DNA of 64,000 nt, from positions 2,534,366-2,598,365 of the forward strand of contig NC_030994.1 of NCBI RefSeq assembly GCF_000149955.1, in the 5' to 3' direction. Shown here in pieces: positions 59,776 through 64,000 of the stretch (position 1 is the stretch's first letter; every line of letters starts with the position of its first letter). This stretch comes from Fusarium oxysporum f. sp. lycopersici 4287 (Eukaryota > Ascomycota > Sordariomycetes > Hypocreales > Nectriaceae). Below the pieces are notes generated by a model. The model was given only the letters and a program-made list of their open reading frames with translations. It ran no database searches and was not told the origin of the DNA. The translations under genes were made by a program, and so were the position numbers.

Positions 59776-62700
59776 TTGCCATCAGCTTCAGAGCTAGGAT
59801 ATCCTTTTGCTGATTGTATTGTTTTTTGCACTTGTTTTCTCTCACCAGGTGGTCGTGGTTTTGAGGTGCTGAAACTCAATTAGCCACGTCTGTATCACTG
59901 GAGTAGCTCCAATTGAAGTCCGAAGCACCATCAAGTGGTCGTTGATATACATACGAGCAATGATCTTTGGCAGTCGTTTTCAGCTTGTCTTGACCAGTTT
60001 GTATGTGCGTCGTTAACTTAGACGTTGAGCTTTCACACGTGACAATTGACGTCCTACCTCTAGGACGGTATACCTTTTCCCAAGCACGCTCCTTCCAAGA
60101 GTCTATCTCGGGTAACCTTAAAAGATAAGCATAACTGTTCCTCGATAGAGCGGAAGGCAAGAGCTGCGTTTGAACTCAGTAGGAGCTGGCCCTCGAGAAA
60201 GTTAGTGAACAGCTTGTGTCTTGTTGCTTGTGGCTTGAACAGACTATATAGTATGGAGAACTGCGTGTATCTCGCAATATAATCATTATTTGATCGGCAA
60301 AACGTTTGGCATCAAGGAGCGTACTGAGAAGGGCAGTTTATCTCAATAATCGCCACTATCGTCTTCGTTTCCTCGGTTATTGTGCCTCTCACTGCGCTCG
60401 CGCTCGCGCTGCAGTCGGTGCATTCACGCGGGAAAGACGAGATCAAAGAGCTTGACCATTGGGGTATCTGTTTTACGGAAGCTATTGTGTTGCTGTATAG
60501 CTATTGAAGTATGGAAGAAAGGAGCGAGGATGAGTGGCCCTCGGGACAGTGACTCATAGTGATCATGTATCTAGTGATAACCATGGCAGGGAACACTCCC
60601 CGCCATGCATCTTACGTAGTGGATGACTGAGTGATAGTTAGCATGGTTTAGTGCATGTAGTTGTGGTCTTGTGCTTTAATTCTCTGTTGAGCCACGTCCT
60701 ACTGGCTAATGTGACTACTTGACTCATCACAAAACTCGCGATGTCCTCATCCACGTTTTCATTACATCACAGCCCCATCCTCCAGCCCTACGGAACCACT
60801 TTCCCCAGAATCTCTCACCTAGAATCTCAGCTCCATAAGATCACGATCACCGAGATGGCCCACGAGTTTATTTCACAAAGTTCCTGTTGCGTAAAAGACT
60901 CCATTCACAAGGGATGTTCGGCATAGCGGCTTGCAGCGGCTGAAGCAGAACCCCATGGGGATGTACCTTGTCTGTCACAGACAATTGAGTAATAGTTGAG
61001 ATCTTTGCATTCTATCTCGTAATTCAAGATTTGAAGTCTGGGGAAGTGGAGGACGGTAGTTTAACGTTAATATAGTGTTCTTGGCGGCCAAAATACACAA
61101 GTTGTTGATACAAAGTGAAGTTATGGTGATTCTCAACAGACGGCTAAGCAAAGAAAGCTTCTGGAAAGACGGGAGAACACCAACCATTTGGAGTTATGAA
61201 TTGGAGAATGCCAAAAAGAGCCTGGACTACAGGGGTAATGTCTTCTGTACAAGTTCTACCTCACCACATGTGAATTCAACACTCTTTCACCTTTCTCACA
61301 ACCAACAACCCTCGGGACTTGACCGTTCCATAAACACGCCCCATTTGATCCAAGACGCTAATTCACAACAACTCACAGTCTTCCGGCCCTGAAACCAGGG
61401 TTTGAGGCGGTGCCCGGGGAAGCCAACAACAATTACCCAACTGGAAGGTGTACACACATTCCTCTCTTCCAAGGATACCAATTCAATGCCTGCCTGCAAG
61501 ACCCCTCAGCCCATTCCCATTCTCCGCACGTCCCCAAAAATGATAACAACCCCGCATCATCTCCAATTTCCATCATGTAAAAAATACGTACAAAGAACTA
61601 CACTTGAGCTTAACCTTGAATTCTTGGTCAAACGCTTATTATCTAGCTTATCCTGTGGGACCTGGCCCTTGGACTGTTCTGGGGTGCATGCTCCGGGGAG
61701 TAAGTACTGTACTTCAGTGACTTTGTCTGAGGGAATTACCTTGGTTACTCAGTAGCTGTCGTGTCGTGGCGCGATTTGGAGAACCAAGGACGCCGAGATG
61801 TGGGAGCATGGTTATGCTTCCTATTCTCCGTATTGTATTACGTACTCTCAACGACTACGAGTCTTGGTGAACAGTGGTGAAGTCGAGACTTGGTTGTTGA
61901 GTTCTGTGGATTCTATTACCTATTACCCCAGAATATCCGCCGTTACCGATCTTGCTTCCTCTTCTCAATCTGTGTTTGACTTTGTACGTAACAAGATCCG
62001 CCTCAACCTGGAGTTTGTAATGCCAACCCCGTATTCTTCCATTGGTTCTTGTCATTGAGGAAAGGGGTGAAGAGAGAACTCAATAATGTCCATCAGGTGC
62101 TCTGCCTTAAGTTGGGGCCGAGTTGTCGTCTCTCTCTCACAGTCTCTTGAGACCGAGCCGTGCACAAACCTCAGTATGGCAATCTCAGATATCTGCTTCA
62201 ACCAAATCCTTAAGGCACTTGAAATAAAGGTACTAAATGTTTGACAACTCTGTGCTTTCTGTTCACACGTGACCATCTCAAGCGAAGATGCAATCTCCAA
62301 AACTCCACCATCTACCCATATTGACACATAGGGCGCGCTTCCAGGGCGTCATCTCCACACAATGTCAAGATCGAAGTGATTATAGGGCGCGATTGACTAC
62401 ATCTGTCGAAAAAATTTCACTCTTTGAAGTTTATAAAAGGCCATCGTAGAATATTTCGAACCAAACTGGCCTTTGTCACAGCCATGATGAATGTATTGTT
62501 GCTTTCTCACCAACAATTCTGGCTTCTTGGCACAACATCCTGGCTAAGGCCAAGGACAGGGACGCTCTTGAGTAAATTTACAGCACGATGTACCCATTGG
62601 ACTCATTCACCACGCCACCAAGTAACAGTTATACAGCACAAAAGATGTTCGGTTTGGCACAATATCATGCTATTATGGTATCTAACGATAAAAGGTATAC

Positions 62701-62788
62701 AGGAGATTGGTTCTATGATATACGCTTCAAGTCAAGGCGTCTCTAATGTGCAAATGATAGAAACAAACTTCAGAACAAGACCACAGCT
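59776..62788. other. Intergenic, 3 kb between tRNA-Gly and the permease
   Basis: No convincing exon. GCTCGCGCTCGCGCT is repeated near 60398-60412, and the word TAGGGCGCG occurs twice (62329, 62383). The AT-rich right end is the 3' flank of the permease. Confidence 0.45.
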
Positions 62789-64000
62789 TTACATGATCTT
62801 GTTGAGGAAGCGTCGCCAAGCGGGCCAAGTGGCAACCTTGGCACGGTAGGCGTTGATCTCGTCCCAATTGTGCTCACGTCGACCAGTGTCAACATCGATC
62901 TTGTCGATTGAGAGCCAACCCTCGCGCTTCCACAAGTAACCAATAGCCCAGAAGACAAGGACAACAGGCAAAGCGAGGTATGAGATGAAGAATCCCTCGA
63001 CAGTTCCCATACCAGATTCACCAGGAGGAGCAGTAATAGCAACATAGAACTATTGTCTTTGTTAGCATCATGGTTGTTTGAACGCGAAATACGATAACTT
63101 ACCTGAGCAATAAGGACGAGGCAGATGAGGCCGAGACTGATCCAGGAGCCGACGACACCAAAGGCGGCCCTGAAAGGAATCTCATCCAGAGTGTGGCCTT
63201 GTCGGGCCCAAGCCTTGCGGAAGCGAATGTGGGCAAGGCAGATAGAACCCCAAGTGAAAAGAGTCGAGAGACCAGAAAGAGCCAGGAGCCAGTCAAAAAT
63301 CTCTCCACCCTTGGGATCAAGGTTGACGAAAGCGATGAAACCCATGAGAATGTGGACAGCGACGGAAACAAGGGGGCGGCCACCACGATCGATGTAGGCG
63401 AACATCTTGGGAGCATATCCGTTCTGAGCCATGGCAGTCAGGGTACGGGAGCCACCGTAAACGCAAGACACACCAAGAGAAAGAACGGAGACAAGGATAA
63501 TGACGTTCATGAAGTGGGCGAGACCAGTAAGACCGGAGTACTCGCCGACAAGCACGAAAGGCGAGGCCTTGGCGTTGGAGTAACCGGAAATGTTGAGTCG
63601 GTCATCAGTGGACTTGATAAGAAGGCCGATGAAGAAGAGACCAAGAACGAAGAAGAGGGTGATACGCCAGAAAACCTGCTTGATAGCACCAGGGAGAGCC
63701 TTGGTGGGGTTCTCAGACTCAGCAGCGGCGAGACCAACAAGCTCAGTACCGGCAAAAGAGAAAGCAGCAGTGACGAAGACAGAGCAGAATCCCTTGAAAC
63801 CGTTCTTGAAGGCACCGGGGTCCTCTCTCCAGTAGCGTGTGCCCCAGTACTCGTTGTATCGACCGTTGGAAGGACCGCCACCACAGACGAGGACAAGAGA
63901 GATGAACATAAAAGCAACAGTAGCTCCGAGCTTGAGGCAAGATGACCAAAACTCTTCCTCGGCGTATCCAATACCACCAAAGATATTGATGAGGATGATG
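62789..64000 (-). CDS. Amino-acid permease (yeast amino-acid transporter family), C-terminal part
   Basis: The gene enters from the right edge; two exons are visible (64000-63103, 63049-62789; 53 bp intron with donor GTAAGT), giving about 386 C-terminal residues. The family motif FSFAGTELVGLAAAESENP lies in the first visible part and is typical of fungal GAP1/DIP5-type APC permeases. About seven hydrophobic segments are visible, e.g. ITLFFVLGLFFIGLLI, FMNVIILVSVLSLGVSCVYG and the pair after the splice (GFFISYLALPVVLVFWAIGY). The cytosolic tail (KIDVDTGRREHNWDEINAYR) and the end WPAWRRFLNKIM are characteristic. It imports amino acids at the plasma membrane by proton symport; the substrate range cannot be read from this part. 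The 5' end and start lie outside the window. Confidence 0.93.

Noticed and set aside
62329..62391. TAGGGCGCG repeated twice
   Set aside because: Only nine bases and two copies; it can occur by chance and no structure surrounds it.
63193..63945. 250-codon open frame antisense to the permease
   Set aside because: A shadow of the permease coding strand; its composition (long Glu/Gly/Ser runs) is that of reverse-complemented membrane-protein codons.
1..64000. CRISPR arrays, bacterial operons, phage genes, insertion sequences
   Set aside because: None expected in a fungal nuclear genome and no regularly spaced repeats, transposase or integrase motifs were seen.

Overview
This is nuclear DNA of a filamentous ascomycete. 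Supporting signs are many short (about 42-120 bp) GTAAGT/GTATGT-type introns, pyrimidine- and CA-rich leaders before start codons, eukaryotic housekeeping genes carried singly on both strands, and two intron-containing tRNA genes. Protein sequences read like Sordariomycetes/Hypocreales, and Fusarium or a relative is my best guess; this is recognition, not a database result. Three runs of N (42153-43028, 45021-45544, 47629-48085) mark it as a draft assembly.

Left part (1-15.6 kb): the 3' end of an unrecognised conserved gene (+), LSM1 (-), a Nudix diphosphoinositol-polyphosphate phosphohydrolase (-), a 5 kb gene-free interval, arginyltransferase ATE1 (+), exosome subunit RRP42 (+), a small mitochondrial membrane protein (-) and cytochrome c (+). 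The last two diverge from one 715 bp promoter interval that carries a CCAAT box.

Middle part (16.5-39.8 kb): a Rix7/NVL-type double AAA ATPase (-), ESCRT-III VPS20 (+), a ketosamine-3-kinase family protein (-), a possible small Cys/Ser-rich protein (-), mitochondrial succinyl-CoA ligase beta (-), an O6-alkylguanine-DNA alkyltransferase (-), tRNA-Leu(CAA) (-), ISA1 (-), an UNC93-like MFS transporter (+) and a CDC25-type Ras guanine-nucleotide exchange factor (-).

Right part (39.8-64 kb): about 15 kb with no convincing gene and all three assembly gaps, then an ARMH3/DUF1741 protein (-), tRNA-Gly(GCC) (+), and the C-terminal part of an amino-acid permease (-) running off the right edge. The genes are not a cluster with one job. 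A recurring theme is mitochondrial function (CYC1, LSC2, ISA1, the small membrane protein) and RNA/ribosome metabolism (LSM1, RRP42, the Rix7-like ATPase, tRNAs).

I found no secondary-metabolite cluster, intact transposon, CRISPR array or obvious new multi-gene system. The observations most worth checking are: the Rix7-like ATPase whose first AAA module has lost key Walker residues; a cluster of frame breaks inside the catalytic domain of the Ras exchange factor; the large gapped gene desert; a 42-nt stop-free intron just before the Fe-S cysteines of ISA1; and an 818 bp first intron in ATE1 containing a second near-copy of the coding start.
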